A stretch of 37,175 bases of DNA from Lachnospiraceae bacterium (GTDB taxonomy: Bacteria > Bacillota > Clostridia > Lachnospirales > Lachnospiraceae), in assembly GCA_022799355.1 (NCBI GenBank), contig JAAWOG010000034.1:1-37175 (forward strand), written 5' to 3'. Numbering within the stretch: position 1 is the stretch's first letter; each line of letters begins with the position of its first letter. Below, piece after piece: positions 7,729 through 16,032 of the stretch. Made by a program: the position numbers and the translations under genes. Under the pieces are notes generated by a model, which was given only the letters and a program-made list of their open reading frames with translations, was not told the DNA's origin and did not search any database.

Positions 7729-9450
7729 ATGGAATATGCAGCAATCAGACATTTTGCGGATAAGAGATATTGTTACGCCATGGCGAAAGGGCATTTCCTG
7801 ATCAGGCTTGAAGTAAAAAAGGGCGATGCGGCGAAGGTCATTCTCCACACCCAGGACAAGTACCTGCCCATCCGCTACATGGACACAAGGAAGGCGCAGC
7901 CCATGGAAATCGCCTGCTCCGATAATTACCTGGATTATTACGAAGCGGAAGTGGAGATAGACATGGTCTGTCTGAGGTACTTTTTCGAGATAGAGGATCA
8001 CGAAGGAAAGACCGTATACTACGGAAACCATAATTTCTATGACCAGTGTATCACATCCATAGACCGTATGTACGACTGCCCCCAGACGCTTCGGGAGGAA
8101 GAGCGTTTTGAACTGCCCGCCTGGGCGGAGAACAAGGTGATCTACCAGATTTTCCCCTCCCGATTTGCCGCGGATGAGGATGTGCCGGAGGAAACCTGGT
8201 ATCAGGCGCCCATCGACAGCAAAGCGGATCTGAAGGGGTCTCTGAGGGGCATCATCCGGCATTTTGACCACATCCGAAACCTGGGAGTGGACATCCTGTA
8301 TATGACGCCCATTTTCCGCTCCGACTCCGTCCATAAGTACAATATCCACGACTATTACCAGATTGATCCCGCTTTCGGGGACAGGGAGGATTTGAAGGAA
8401 CTGGTGAAACTGGCCCATGAAAATGGGATGTATGTGATCCTGGACGGCGTGTTCAACCATACGGGAATCGACTTTTTCGCTTTCCGGGATATCCGGGAGA
8501 AGCAGGAGAAGTCCGCGTACCTGGATTGGTACTATATCCAAAGCTTTCCCCTGGTGATGGAATGGGGGAAGCGTCCCAGTTACAAGACCTTCAGCTATGC
8601 CGGGTACATGCCCAAGGTGAACCTGGACAACCCGGAGACGGCGGACTATTTTATCAACGTGGGGGCATACTGGATTCGGGAATGCGATATTGACGGCTGG
8701 CGCCTGGACGTGGCGGATGAGATCGGCCACCGCTTCTGGAAGCGCTTCCGCAGGGAGATGAAGGCGGTGAAAAAGGATGTCCTGGTGGTGGGGGAGATCT
8801 GGCACTATGCCGGAGACTTCCTGGAGGGAGACGAGTGGGACAGCGTGATGAATTATCCCTTTTACGATTCTGTGGTGGACCTGGTGGCGAGAGAAGAGAC
8901 ATTTCCCTCCGATTTCCTGGGCAGCCGGAATTTCGTAAAGGGAAATCTGAACAAGGGCCTGGAGGGGTATCTGTGGAACTTTATCGACAGTCATGACACG
9001 GCCAGGTTTCTCCACAGCGCCGGAAACGATATACGGAAGCAGAAGCTGGCGGCGGCAATGCAGCTCCTGCTTCCCGGCATGCCCATGATCTATTACGGCG
9101 ACGAGGTGGGCATGGAGGGAGGCCCGGATCCGGACTGCAGACGGGGCATGCTGTGGGAGGAGAGCCGGCAGAACCGGGAATGCCTGGAGTATTACAGGCG
9201 GCTCATCCGAATCCGGCATGACTATCCCGGGCTCACAAAGGGAAAGCTGGTAAAAGAATATGCGGACGACGGCAGGGGCATTTTGTATATGGAAAGAGGA
9301 TGGGAAGGCGGGAGCCTGATTTTGATTTTCCATGTGCGGGAGGAGGAGATTGTCCTGCCGGGGCTGGAGGGGCGGCAAAACCTTGTGACAGGGCAGGGCT
9401 TTTCGGGCACACTGGGGGATTATGAAGCGGCGGTGCTTGCGGATTTTTAG
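7729..9450 (+). CDS. GH13 cyclomaltodextrinase/neopullulanase-type alpha-glucosidase
   Basis: 573 residues from ATG 7729, which follows AAAGGAGG; the upstream ATG-less extension is not used. No signal peptide, so cytoplasmic. The N-terminal ~120 residues form the CBM34-like domain of the maltogenic amylase/neopullulanase group, then the (beta/alpha)8 barrel. The four conserved regions are visible: I ILDGVFNH (about 237-244), II GWRLDVADE with the nucleophile D327, III VVGEIWH with acid/base E356, IV FIDSHD with D423. Family members hydrolyse cyclodextrins, maltodextrins or pullulan taken up by the cell. No transporter or regulator adjoins it; the fructan genes at 15-18 kb are decayed. Confidence 0.9.
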   Translation: MEYAAIRHFADKRYCYAMAKGHFLIRLEVKKGDAAKVILHTQDKYLPIRYMDTRKAQPMEIACSDNYLDYYEAEVEIDMVCLRYFFEIEDHEGKTVYYGNHNFYDQCITSIDRMYDCPQTLREEERFELPAWAENKVIYQIFPSRFAADEDVPEETWYQAPIDSKADLKGSLRGIIRHFDHIRNLGVDILYMTPIFRSDSVHKYNIHDYYQIDPAFGDREDLKELVKLAHENGMYVILDGVFNHTGIDFFAFRDIREKQEKSAYLDWYYIQSFPLVMEWGKRPSYKTFSYAGYMPKVNLDNPETADYFINVGAYWIRECDIDGWRLDVADEIGHRFWKRFRREMKAVKKDVLVVGEIWHYAGDFLEGDEWDSVMNYPFYDSVVDLVAREETFPSDFLGSRNFVKGNLNKGLEGYLWNFIDSHDTARFLHSAGNDIRKQKLAAAMQLLLPGMPMIYYGDEVGMEGGPDPDCRRGMLWEESRQNRECLEYYRRLIRIRHDYPGLTKGKLVKEYADDGRGILYMERGWEGGSLILIFHVREEEIVLPGLEGRQNLVTGQGFSGTLGDYEAAVLADF

Positions 9451-9489
9451 ATAAAATTTTGTTCAGGCTGTCCTGGGCAGACTTTTATT

Positions 9490-9543
9490 AACGAAATCCG
9501 GTGCTTTCTGGCAGAATCCTGGTTTCAGCTTGTCCGATTTAGG
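9490..9543 (+). repeat. 54-bp dispersed repeat, copy 1
   Basis: Starts AACGAAATCCGG and ends GATTTAGG. Aligns without gaps to copies at 18247-18300 (37 of 54 identical, hand count) and 19816-19869 (38 of 54). All three have the same open frame reading L-T-x-K-S then W(Q/K). Confidence 0.75.
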
Positions 9544-9586
9544 GCGGCTGTAGGAGAACGAATAGGGAACCATATGTCCCTCATAC

Positions 9587-9617
9587 GACTGTTATTAAAA
9601 TACATTTAAATAACTCC
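9587..9617. promoter_or_regulatory. conserved 31-bp palindromic element, copy 1
   Basis: GACT, then GTTATT...AATAAC with an AT-rich centre, then TCC. A near-identical 31-bp copy lies at 10512-10542 before the AAA ATPase gene. Both precede AT-rich promoter-like DNA, so this looks like an operator. Confidence 0.6.
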
Positions 9618-9948
9618 TAAAATATTATCAAAGTATAATTACACAATTACTAAAATCTTATGAAAGTATAGTGCTATAAAAGGGAAGCCGGCTGCAGAGT
9701 CTCTTTCCCTCCCGGCGGTTCATAACAGAATCCTGCTGAGGCCTGTGCCAGCTCATAGTTCGGACGCGCAGGGGAATCTGCGAAAATAATTTCCGGGAAG
9801 TTTCATAGAAACGGGAAAGAAAATTCCGAGAGGCAATGTAACAGGAAAATGAGGATGGGCATGTATTGCAGACATAAGCGCAGTCAAAACGGGTATAACA
9901 GGAACGAAATTACATGCACGCGGGCAGGGAGAAAACGAGGGAATCCAT

Positions 9949-10455
9949 ATGGAGCGGATAATGACCGTAAACGATAAGGAATACGAAATCAGGAAGCTTC
10001 TTGGCAGGGGAAAAGGCGGCTATTCCTACTTGGCGTGGGACGGGGCAAGGGAATACGTTCTGAAGCAGATTCACCATGAGCCCTGCGACTATTACCAGTT
10101 CGGAAATAAGCTTGAGGCGGAGGTAAACGATTACCGCCGCCTTCTGCATCTGGGCATAAAAATGCCGGCCCTCATCGACGTGGACCGGGAAAGGGAGCGC
10201 ATCCTGAAGGAATACATTGCGGGAAATACGGTGGATGAACTGGTCCGGCAGGACCGGGTGCCGCCCGAATGCCTGGAACAGCTCCGGGATATGTGCAGGG
10301 TGCTGTACGCCGCTCATCTGAACATAGACTATTATCCGACGAATTTTGTGGTTCGCGAAGGACAGCTTTATTACATTGATTTTGAATGCAACGAATATAT
10401 GGAAGAGTGGAATTTCGAGAATTGGGGCGTGAAATACTGGTCGAAGACCCTGTAA
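9949..10455 (+). CDS. small kinase-fold protein (eukaryotic-like/Bud32-like kinase)
   Basis: 168 residues, shorter than a usual protein kinase. Kinase landmarks are in order: glycine loop LLGRGKGGYSYLA (17-29), the VAIK-type lysine in YVLKQI (K39), a candidate C-helix Glu near 56-58, a catalytic-loop-like NIDYYPTNFVV (D127 and N132) and the metal-binding Asp in YYIDFE (D144), which replaces DFG. It should bind ATP and may phosphorylate a protein or small molecule. The C-lobe is trimmed after the metal site, as in Bud32-like and lipopolysaccharide-kinase-like proteins. GAGGG precedes the start. A scrap of a second copy lies at 12072-12130, beyond the ATPase gene. Confidence 0.75.
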   Translation: MERIMTVNDKEYEIRKLLGRGKGGYSYLAWDGAREYVLKQIHHEPCDYYQFGNKLEAEVNDYRRLLHLGIKMPALIDVDRERERILKEYIAGNTVDELVRQDRVPPECLEQLRDMCRVLYAAHLNIDYYPTNFVVREGQLYYIDFECNEYMEEWNFENWGVKYWSKTL

Positions 10456-10511
10456 GGTACAGAAGTGCGCAGTTGATCCTCCGCTATGAGGAACCTCTTG
10501 CTTTTTGATCG

Positions 10512-10542
10512 GACTGTTGTTAAAATATACTTTAATAACTCC
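10512..10542. promoter_or_regulatory. conserved 31-bp palindromic element, copy 2
   Basis: Pattern GACT-GTTGTTAAAA-TATAC-TTTAATAAC-TCC; its core GTTgTTAAA/TTTAAtAAC is an inverted repeat. It lies 64 bp before the ATPase start and matches the element upstream of the kinase-like gene over 31 bp, with the same flanks GACT and TCC. AT-rich promoter-like DNA follows. Confidence 0.6.
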
Positions 10543-10605
10543 GTATATAATATGAATATATATTATAATATAATACGGGAAATGATGAAAGTATGGAGGT
10601 GCATT

Positions 10606-12066
10606 ATGGCGATTGTAAGAGATGAACAGGTGATTAAAGTGATGAGGCAGTATAATCCCTGGTGGCGCGGTATGTCCGCGGATATAGCGGAAAGCAAACC
10701 ACAGAAGCGGCTTGCCTTCTACGAAGCGTTGAAAATAATCAAGCATAAAACGCTGCGGCGGTTTGCGGTGCTGTCCGGCGCAAGGCGCGTGGGCAAGACC
10801 ACCATCATGTACCAGATGATAGATAATCTGTTAAGCGATGGCGTTGGCCCCAAAAACATTCTGTATGTGTCCTTTGACAATCCGATGTTGAAGCTTGTAA
10901 GCATAGAGACGGTGCTTTCCATCTATGAAACTCTCTATCCCATTCAGGGGACGCGCTATATTTTCCTTGATGAAATCCAATATACAGAGAATTCGGAATT
11001 ATGGATGAAAGTCATATATGACAGCAGAAAGGATATCCGCCTTATCGCAACAGGCTCGACAATTCCTGGTCTGGAAAGAGACCCGGCGGACAGCGGCACG
11101 GGCAGATGGAGCATTCTAAAGATACCGACCATGTCGTTCTACGAGTATTGCTGCCTGCTTCAGCTGGAAGAGCCCGTCCTGCCCCACCGGTTAAGGCTTA
11201 CAGGGCTTGCGGAAATGAGCAGGGCGGAGTTTGGGAACCTGATGGACAGCTTTGCCTTTTTGGAAGGGCATTTCAACCGCTATTTGACAATCGGCGGTTT
11301 CCCGGAGCTTGTATTGTCCGATGATGATATCTATGCCCAGCGGATGCTGCGGGAGGATGTGGTGGACAAGGTTATTAATCGGGATGTGCTTACCCTGTTC
11401 AATATCCGCAGCCCGCTTCTCATGGAAAAGCTGTTCTTATATCTGAGCATCAATTCTGCGGAGATTTTCAGCATAACTACTGCGGCCAGGGAGCTGGAGA
11501 ACACTTCCGTGGCCACCATCGAGAGCTATATCGAAGCCCTGGAAATGTCCAATCTGATCTACCTGGCAAAGCCCATGGATGTGGGAAGTAAGGGCGCGCT
11601 GAAGGGAAGACCGAAAATCTTTATCGCCGATGCGGCCATGCGCAATGCTGTATTGATGATCGAAGATGTATTGTCCGACGAGAAGGAGCTGGGAGTGATG
11701 GTGGAAACTGCAGTGTATAAGCATATTGTGTCGTTCTACCAGGGAACTGCGGCGCAGCTGGGCTATTTCAGGAAGGCAAAGGACAATCAGAAGGAGGTTG
11801 ACGTGGTAATAGAGCTGCCCCGCGAGAAAATCCTCTGCGAGGTAAAATACAGCAACAATTCCCATATTTCCGCCGCCGATGCAATTGTGGAGCTGTGCAG
11901 GGACGAGAAATCAAAAGTGACGAATGCCTTCCTTATCACAAAGCGGCTGGATGATTTCGGTATTGCAAAGCACGAGACCAAAGTGCCCATAGTGAGGATA
12001 CCCGCCATAGCCTTTCTCTATCTGCTGGGCAGGGCAGAGGCGGACGGACAAAGCGGGAAAATGTGA
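10606..12066 (+). CDS. AAA ATPase with DUF4143-type C-terminus (AAA_14 family)
   Basis: 486 residues from ATG 10606, chosen for GGAGGTG 4 bp upstream. Walker A is SGARRVGKTT (about 57-66). Walker B is YIFLDEIQ (about 117-124), and the sensor-like IATGST follows. The C-terminal half (about 330-480) has the pattern IESYIEALEMSNLIYLAKP, then KIFIADAAMRNA and a PD-(D/E)xK-like core KEVDVVIELP...ILCEVKYS, as in DUF4143. Such ATPases are abundant, often multi-copy and poorly understood in gut anaerobes. It sits between a kinase-like gene and a scrap of that gene, as if inserted into a duplicate. Confidence 0.9.
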   Translation: MAIVRDEQVIKVMRQYNPWWRGMSADIAESKPQKRLAFYEALKIIKHKTLRRFAVLSGARRVGKTTIMYQMIDNLLSDGVGPKNILYVSFDNPMLKLVSIETVLSIYETLYPIQGTRYIFLDEIQYTENSELWMKVIYDSRKDIRLIATGSTIPGLERDPADSGTGRWSILKIPTMSFYEYCCLLQLEEPVLPHRLRLTGLAEMSRAEFGNLMDSFAFLEGHFNRYLTIGGFPELVLSDDDIYAQRMLREDVVDKVINRDVLTLFNIRSPLLMEKLFLYLSINSAEIFSITTAARELENTSVATIESYIEALEMSNLIYLAKPMDVGSKGALKGRPKIFIADAAMRNAVLMIEDVLSDEKELGVMVETAVYKHIVSFYQGTAAQLGYFRKAKDNQKEVDVVIELPREKILCEVKYSNNSHISAADAIVELCRDEKSKVTNAFLITKRLDDFGIAKHETKVPIVRIPAIAFLYLLGRAEADGQSGKM

Positions 12067-12071
12067 TAAAT

Positions 12072-12130
12072 GAGACCCTGCTGGTATTACCGGTTCGGAA
12101 ATAAGCTTGGGGCTGTCGGGAAATGACGGT
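12072..12130 (+). pseudogene. scrap of a second kinase-like gene copy
   Basis: From 12072 the DNA matches 10078 onward inside the kinase-like gene, including a 19-bp identical block TTCGGAAATAAGCTTG-type core. The translation aligns as PCWYYRFGNKLGAVGK against PCDYYQFGNKLEAEVND, then decays. It begins right after the ATPase stop codon. Confidence 0.7.
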
Positions 12131-12255
12131 CCTCCCACAATATATTCTGTGACATACTGTAGCTTACAACCATATATTGTATGTTAGCAGCATTTCCCGA
12201 CAACCCACGGCAGCTGGAGAATGGACAATCCCGCCGCAGGCATTATCAGAGCCGC

Positions 12256-12278
12256 TTTGTCTAATAATTATAGACAAA
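12256..12278. repeat. 8-bp palindrome at the ABC-F stop codon
   Basis: TTTGTCTA and TAGACAAA flank a 7-nt loop and include the ABC-F stop. It may protect the 3' end of the mRNA, but no T-run follows, so it is not a classical terminator. Confidence 0.45.
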
Positions 12279-13868
12279 CTGAAGGGCGTGCAGTCCGTCC
12301 GGCCGCAGCTCCAGCACCCGGTTGCAGACCTCCCGGATATATTTCCTGTCATGGGAGACGCTGATAATGGCCCCGGGAAAGTCACGCAGCAGCTCCCGGA
12401 TCACCGGGCACGACAGGGGCGAGAAATTCCGGGTGGGCTCATCCAGAATCAATACGTTCCGGTGCTCCATGCTCATTTTCAGCAGAAGGAGCTTGGCCTT
12501 CTGGCCGCCGGACAGGTCCCGGATGCTATGATCCATCTCCTGTACCGTGTATTTCATGCTGCCCAGGTAGGTGCGGACCCGGGTAAGCTCCTCCTTGGAC
12601 AGGCACCTTGTCTGTGCTTCAGGAGTCCTCTTTGCCGGGGAAGTCTCCGCGCTGCCCTCCAGGGCCCTGGCCAGATATTCTGCGGGGGTGAGCTCCGGAT
12701 CCAGCAGTTCCTCGTAATTCTGGGGCATGTAAGCGGCGCGGATATCGCTCCGGCCGAGGAGCTGCCCGGCAATCAGCCGCAGGAGAGTGGTCTTGCCTGC
12801 TCCGTTTCTCCCCACGATGCAGAGCTTCTCCGGCCCCCGGACCTGCAGGCGGATCTCCCGGGCCAGCTCCTTCTCCCCGGCCTTCAGCAGCGGCAGCGTA
12901 TAGTCGATGACCCATTTCCCGGAGGGAATCCCCTCTCCCTGGGCGAAACGGAAAAAGATTGCCTCCTCCGTGTCCGGCCTCTGCGTCATATTTTCCGCCT
13001 GGCGCTCAAATCGCCGCTCCATGGATTTCACCGCGTGCATTTTCTTCTTCAGAAGCCGTCCCCCGGCAGGGTTCTGCCTGGAAATGGCGGCCTGGTCGCG
13101 CTCTACCTTATCGTGGATTTTCCTGAATTTCTCCTGCTGCTTCTCGTAGGCGGCCTTCTCCTCCTGGGCCAGCCGGGTCTGGCGTTCCAGGCTGTTCTGC
13201 CGAAGCTGCCTATATTCTGCATAGCCCGTCCGGAACACGGTGCACCGGCTTTCCGTTTTGCGGTGAATCTGCTCCATGTGCAGAATCATGTTGGCGGTGT
13301 GCTCCAGCAGTGTTTCGTCGTGGGAAATGTAGAGCACGGGCGAGGTGCAGGAGTTTATGAAATCTTCCAGCCACTCCAGAGTCTCTATATCGATATCGTT
13401 GGAAGGCTCGTCCAACAGCAGCAGATCCGGATGCATACACAGAATCCGAACCAGCTGTATCTTGATTTTCTCCCCTCCGGAGAACTGCCCCATTTTCGTG
13501 TCGTCGTAGAGCAGGTCGGCGGACAGACCCAGCCTGCCGCATATGGAAGCCAGCTCCCGGTAATCCGCCTCCAGGAAGGCGGGCTCTTCGCTGAGGAAAG
13601 CGTAGATGCTCTTTTCCGCATGGGCCGGGGCCAGCTCCTGGGGCAGGTAGCCGCAGACTTTATGGTTTTTCAGGATTTCACCCTGGTATTCCGCATAATC
13701 CTCCGCCAGGGACGGATCGCAGAGGAGCTTCAGCAGGGTGGACTTTCCGTTTCCCTCCTCGCCGATGATGGCGGCTTTGTCCCCGTCGTTTAAGGTGAAG
13801 GACAGATCCGTGACCAGCGGGCGCAGATCTTTTTTATGATAGACATTTAAATTTTTTACCTGTAACAT
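12261..13868 (-). CDS. ABC-F family ATPase, likely ribosome-protection/antibiotic-resistance type
   Basis: 535 residues from ATG 13868 (GGAGG 5 bp upstream). Two ABC cassettes and no membrane segment, so cytoplasmic. Cassette 1: Walker A GEEGNGKST, signature FSGGEKIK, Walker B LLLLDEPSNDIDI. Cassette 2: Walker A GRNGAGKTT, signature LSGGQKAK, Walker B VLILDEPTRNFSPLS. The linker between them (about 240-330) is a charged coiled coil (EKAAYEKQQEKFRKIHDKVE) as in the ribosome-contacting arm. Short two-domain ABC-F proteins with DEPTRNFSPLS are typical of the clostridial group that includes antibiotic-resistance members. The long structured leader fits inducible expression. Translation from further upstream is possible because the frame is open to 14330. 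Confidence 0.88.
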   Translation of the reverse strand: MLQVKNLNVYHKKDLRPLVTDLSFTLNDGDKAAIIGEEGNGKSTLLKLLCDPSLAEDYAEYQGEILKNHKVCGYLPQELAPAHAEKSIYAFLSEEPAFLEADYRELASICGRLGLSADLLYDDTKMGQFSGGEKIKIQLVRILCMHPDLLLLDEPSNDIDIETLEWLEDFINSCTSPVLYISHDETLLEHTANMILHMEQIHRKTESRCTVFRTGYAEYRQLRQNSLERQTRLAQEEKAAYEKQQEKFRKIHDKVERDQAAISRQNPAGGRLLKKKMHAVKSMERRFERQAENMTQRPDTEEAIFFRFAQGEGIPSGKWVIDYTLPLLKAGEKELAREIRLQVRGPEKLCIVGRNGAGKTTLLRLIAGQLLGRSDIRAAYMPQNYEELLDPELTPAEYLARALEGSAETSPAKRTPEAQTRCLSKEELTRVRTYLGSMKYTVQEMDHSIRDLSGGQKAKLLLLKMSMEHRNVLILDEPTRNFSPLSCPVIRELLRDFPGAIISVSHDRKYIREVCNRVLELRPDGLHALQFVYNY

Positions 13869-13884
13869 GGCAGCCTCCTGTTCC

Positions 13885-13905
13885 GGCGCCGCCCGGGGCG
13901 GCGCC
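13885..13905. promoter_or_regulatory. GC-rich hairpin just upstream of the ABC-F ribosome binding site
   Basis: GGCGCCGCCC and GGGCGGCGCC form a perfect 10-bp stem 7 bp before GGAGG. In an mRNA leader this could pause ribosomes or polymerase or compete with alternative pairings. Confidence 0.6.
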
Positions 13906-13977
13906 CTGATTCGAAATTTCGGATTTTGTGAATGTGCCGGTCTTATGCTTTTTGCTTTTGTGGTATGCCGTTCCCCA

Positions 13978-14038
13978 TCTGCCTGAATTCGGGCCGGCAT
14001 GGCAGCGAACTCTATGCAGCATCCTGGATTCAGGCAGA
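13978..14038. promoter_or_regulatory. long inverted repeat in the ABC-F leader
   Basis: TCTGCCTGAAT (13978-13988) pairs perfectly with ATTCAGGCAGA (14028-14038). Together with the GC hairpin and an A/T-rich pairing (AAAAGCAAAAAGC with GCTTTTTGTTTT) it gives a leader with competing structures, as in attenuated resistance genes. Confidence 0.55.
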
Positions 14039-14241
14039 CAGGGGGACTCTCCGATAAAACAAAAAGCTTCCGGCCGCAGGTGCAGCCGAAAGCAGAATCT
14101 CGCGCATACGCTATGTCGCAGGTACGAAAATACCCTCTCATAGGATAATGAAAAATGCGGATATCTATCAATGGCCACACAAAGAATACGGCAGTAAACC
14201 ACACGCCGTGTAACAAAGCTCTGTGTAAATTCATAAATAGA

Positions 14242-14253
14242 TTATTTCCGCAT
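14242..14253 (-). CDS. three-codon leader ORF Met-Arg-Lys before the ABC-F gene
   Basis: ATG CGG AAA TAA preceded by GGAGG at a 5-bp spacing, one of the best ribosome binding sites in the window. A second ATG 8 bp beyond opens the frame that runs unbroken into the ABC-F gene and starts with a hydrophobic, leader-like stretch (TAVFFVWPLIDIRIF). A minimal ORF of this kind is typical of translational attenuators that sense ribosome-targeting drugs. Confidence 0.45.
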   Translation of the reverse strand: MRK

Positions 14254-14339
14254 TGCAGCCTCCCATGACTTTTTTCTTCTATTACTCTAACACATAGTGT
14301 CCTCATTTTCCAGTGTTTTTTTAAATTCAATGGACATTA

Positions 14340-14368
14340 TTGCAATACTCAGGAATCAGCTGTATGAT
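14340..14368 (+). promoter_or_regulatory. sigma-A-type promoter for the DUF2695 gene
   Basis: TTGCAA (14340-14345), 17-bp spacer, TATGAT (14363-14368), 50 bp before the DUF2695 start. The ABC-F leader runs divergently from the same region. Confidence 0.6.
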
Positions 14369-14418
14369 GTCCAGTGTTCCTGTAAAGATAATATCAAAAA
14401 TTGTGAGGAAAACGCAAT

Positions 14419-14709
14419 ATGGCAGAATTATCAAAAGAAGAAAAGAAAGCATTGATGAAAAAATGGAAAGCTGCTCAAAATAAAAAATATATTCTGAGCA
14501 AAACCAAAATACAAAAGCTGTTTTGCTATTTGGAAGCACAATTAGAGCATACCCCATGTAATCACACATTGCGCTATACGGAACAATGGCTTAAAGATAA
14601 TCTGCCCCGGGAAAAGGTATGTGGTGTAATTGCAGAAATAAAAGAAATGGGGGGATACTGCGATTGTGAAGTTCTAATGAACTGCTATGAGAAATATGAC
14701 ATAAATTGA
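14419..14709 (+). CDS. DUF2695 family protein
   Basis: 96 residues. A charged helical N-terminus (SKEEKKALMKKWKAAQNKK) is followed by the family's conserved core, C-N-H at 47-49 (TPCNHTLRYTEQWLK) and the GGYCDCEVLMNCYE block with C81 and C83. The Cys/His set could bind zinc. Small cytoplasmic protein, function unknown for the family. Start has GAGGAAAA upstream; a promoter and a good terminator make this a single-gene unit, divergent from ABC-F. Confidence 0.85.
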   Translation: MAELSKEEKKALMKKWKAAQNKKYILSKTKIQKLFCYLEAQLEHTPCNHTLRYTEQWLKDNLPREKVCGVIAEIKEMGGYCDCEVLMNCYEKYDIN

Positions 14710-14757
14710 GGAAATACCATTTTGCCTATTCTAAAACGAAACAATTGCTATGAACCA

Positions 14758-14800
14758 AACAGCGGAAAACGTATCGCATACGGCTTTGCCGCTGTTTTTT
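14758..14800 (+). terminator. rho-independent terminator of the DUF2695 gene
   Basis: AACAGCGG (14758-14765) pairs with CCGCTGTT (14789-14796), with a nested CGTAT-CGC-ATACG hairpin, followed by a run of six T (14795-14800). Confidence 0.85.
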
Positions 14801-14826
14801 ACCCTAAAACAGAAAAATAAGGCCAT

Positions 14827-15141
14827 ATGCAGAAAACAGACGACACTACCGCCAGCAACCCGCAGCGGATAAGAAAGACTATAGGCAAAGTTTCATTGCA
14901 TTTCAGCAAGGCAAGCATCGAGAGCGCATATGACAGGCTGAAACGGATTATCATTACCAGTGCATTAATTCCCGATTGGCTTGAGCATAAAGCCATGTTC
15001 CGCGGCAAAGCCGATTTCCGCCCGGCTTTATGGAGGCCGCGAAAGTCATCATGTGTTAAAGCGCATGGCGATAAAATATATGCTTTTTCCGTCTCGCCTT
15101 TTATAGATTCTGATTCCTGCTGGAAAGCCCGGCACCGATAA
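14827..15141 (+). pseudogene. TnpW-like transposon-encoded protein, orphan and probably 3'-scrambled
   Basis: The first ~48 residues read QRIRKTIGKVSLHFSKASIE then AYDRLKRIIITSAL, close to the conserved core of TnpW-like proteins (RRIGxTxYxVxVHFS followed by a K-rich helix) carried by clostridial integrative elements. After about residue 50 the frame reads through sequence that does not look like that family. No recombinase, relaxase or other element gene adjoins it. I treat it as the leftover of a mobile element. Confidence 0.5.
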
Positions 15142-15156
15142 GCGGCCGGGGCAGAA

Positions 15157-15186
15157 GACAAATCCGCCGGTTTCGGCGGATTTGTC
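15157..15186. terminator. strong hairpin terminator after the LacI remnant
   Basis: GACAAATCCGCC (15157-15168), 6-nt loop, GGCGGATTTGTC (15175-15186): a perfect 12-bp stem 7 bp beyond the LacI stop. It could act in both directions. Confidence 0.7.
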
Positions 15187-15192
15187 TCTTCG

Positions 15193-16032
15193 TCAGCGGC
15201 GCGTAGTGCCCCCGTAGGCGTAATGAACCGGAAGGCATACCAGCGAGGCCAGCCGGGAGGGCTGTTCCTGCAGAACTATGCTGACGCAGGTCTCCGCAAT
15301 GTCTTCCAGAGGCTGGACGATGGTGGAACAGTAATATTCCAGATCCCCGAAATACTGCGCGCCGTCAAAGCCAATAATCTGTACATCCTCCGGCACACGG
15401 ATCCCCATATTTTTCAGGGAATTGATAATCTGATGGGCCAGGGAATCGGTGACGCAGAAGATGCCGTCAAACGCCAGCTTCCCCTCCGACATATGCTCCT
15501 GGAGGAACTGCTCAAAAGCGGAATAGGGCGATCCGTCCTCTACGATTTTTAATGTATAAGGGATATTCATGGCTTCGCAGGCGTTGACGAAGCCATCTTT
15601 TCTTTTATTGGGCTCGTTTGTAAGCCTGGAACCGATCCGCATAAAGGCCAGATTCCGGCAGCCGTTCTCCACAAGCTTCTCCGCAGCCAGGCGTCCACCG
15701 CTGTAGTTATCCGAGGCCACGCAGGGGATTTGGGCGCCGAAATACCGGTCGATGGAAACCAGGGGCACATTTTCGGAAACCTTCAGGTCCGGATTGTAGG
15801 AGAGACAGATGATTCCCTCCACCTTCTGCTGCTCCGCCAGGATGACCAGCTCCTGCTCCTGCAGGGGATCGTAGTCTGTGGCGTAGAAGAGCATGCGGTA
15901 TTTACGTTTTGTGAGCGCCCGGTTGATATAGTCCACGAGCCTGGAAAAAAGGGGCTTATCAGGTTGGGAACCATGACAGCGACGATATAGGTCTGGTTGC
16001 TTTTGAGGCCCTTGGCGTAGTTGTTGACCTTA
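15193..16032 (-). pseudogene. LacI-family repressor lacking its DNA-binding domain, with a frameshift
   Basis: The ligand-binding domain is almost whole from about 15936 down to the stop at 15193 (EQELVILAEQQKVEGIICLS, VASDNYSGGRLAAEKLVENG, VPEDVQIIGFDGAQYFGDLE). Upstream, in another frame, lies the family's hinge region NNYAKGLKSNQTYIVAVMVP then NLISPFF. A run of six T rather than seven at the junction shifts the frame; one extra T would give PFFSRLVDYINRAL. Before the hinge the helix-turn-helix is missing: from about 16030 the sequence becomes the start of a levanase-like fragment on the other strand. The protein cannot bind DNA. It was probably the repressor of the adjacent fructan genes. 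Confidence 0.85.

Larger units (their letters stand above)
9451..9948. other. 498-bp region between the GH13 and kinase-like genes
   Basis: No gene seen. It contains one copy of the 54-bp dispersed repeat (9490-9543), a related partial copy just before it (about 9454-9483), the conserved 31-bp palindromic element (9587-9617) and a TATAAT at about 9634, then about 300 bp of leader without a recognised structure before the kinase-like gene. Confidence 0.5.

Noticed and set aside
7645-9378. 577-aa open frame antisense to the GH13 gene
   Set aside because: Shadow of GC-rich codons; no motifs, while the sense frame has all four GH13 regions.
12177-13793. 538-aa open frame antisense to the ABC-F gene
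   Set aside because: Composition artefact (Gln/Leu/Pro/His rich); the ABC-F frame has both Walker A and B sets.
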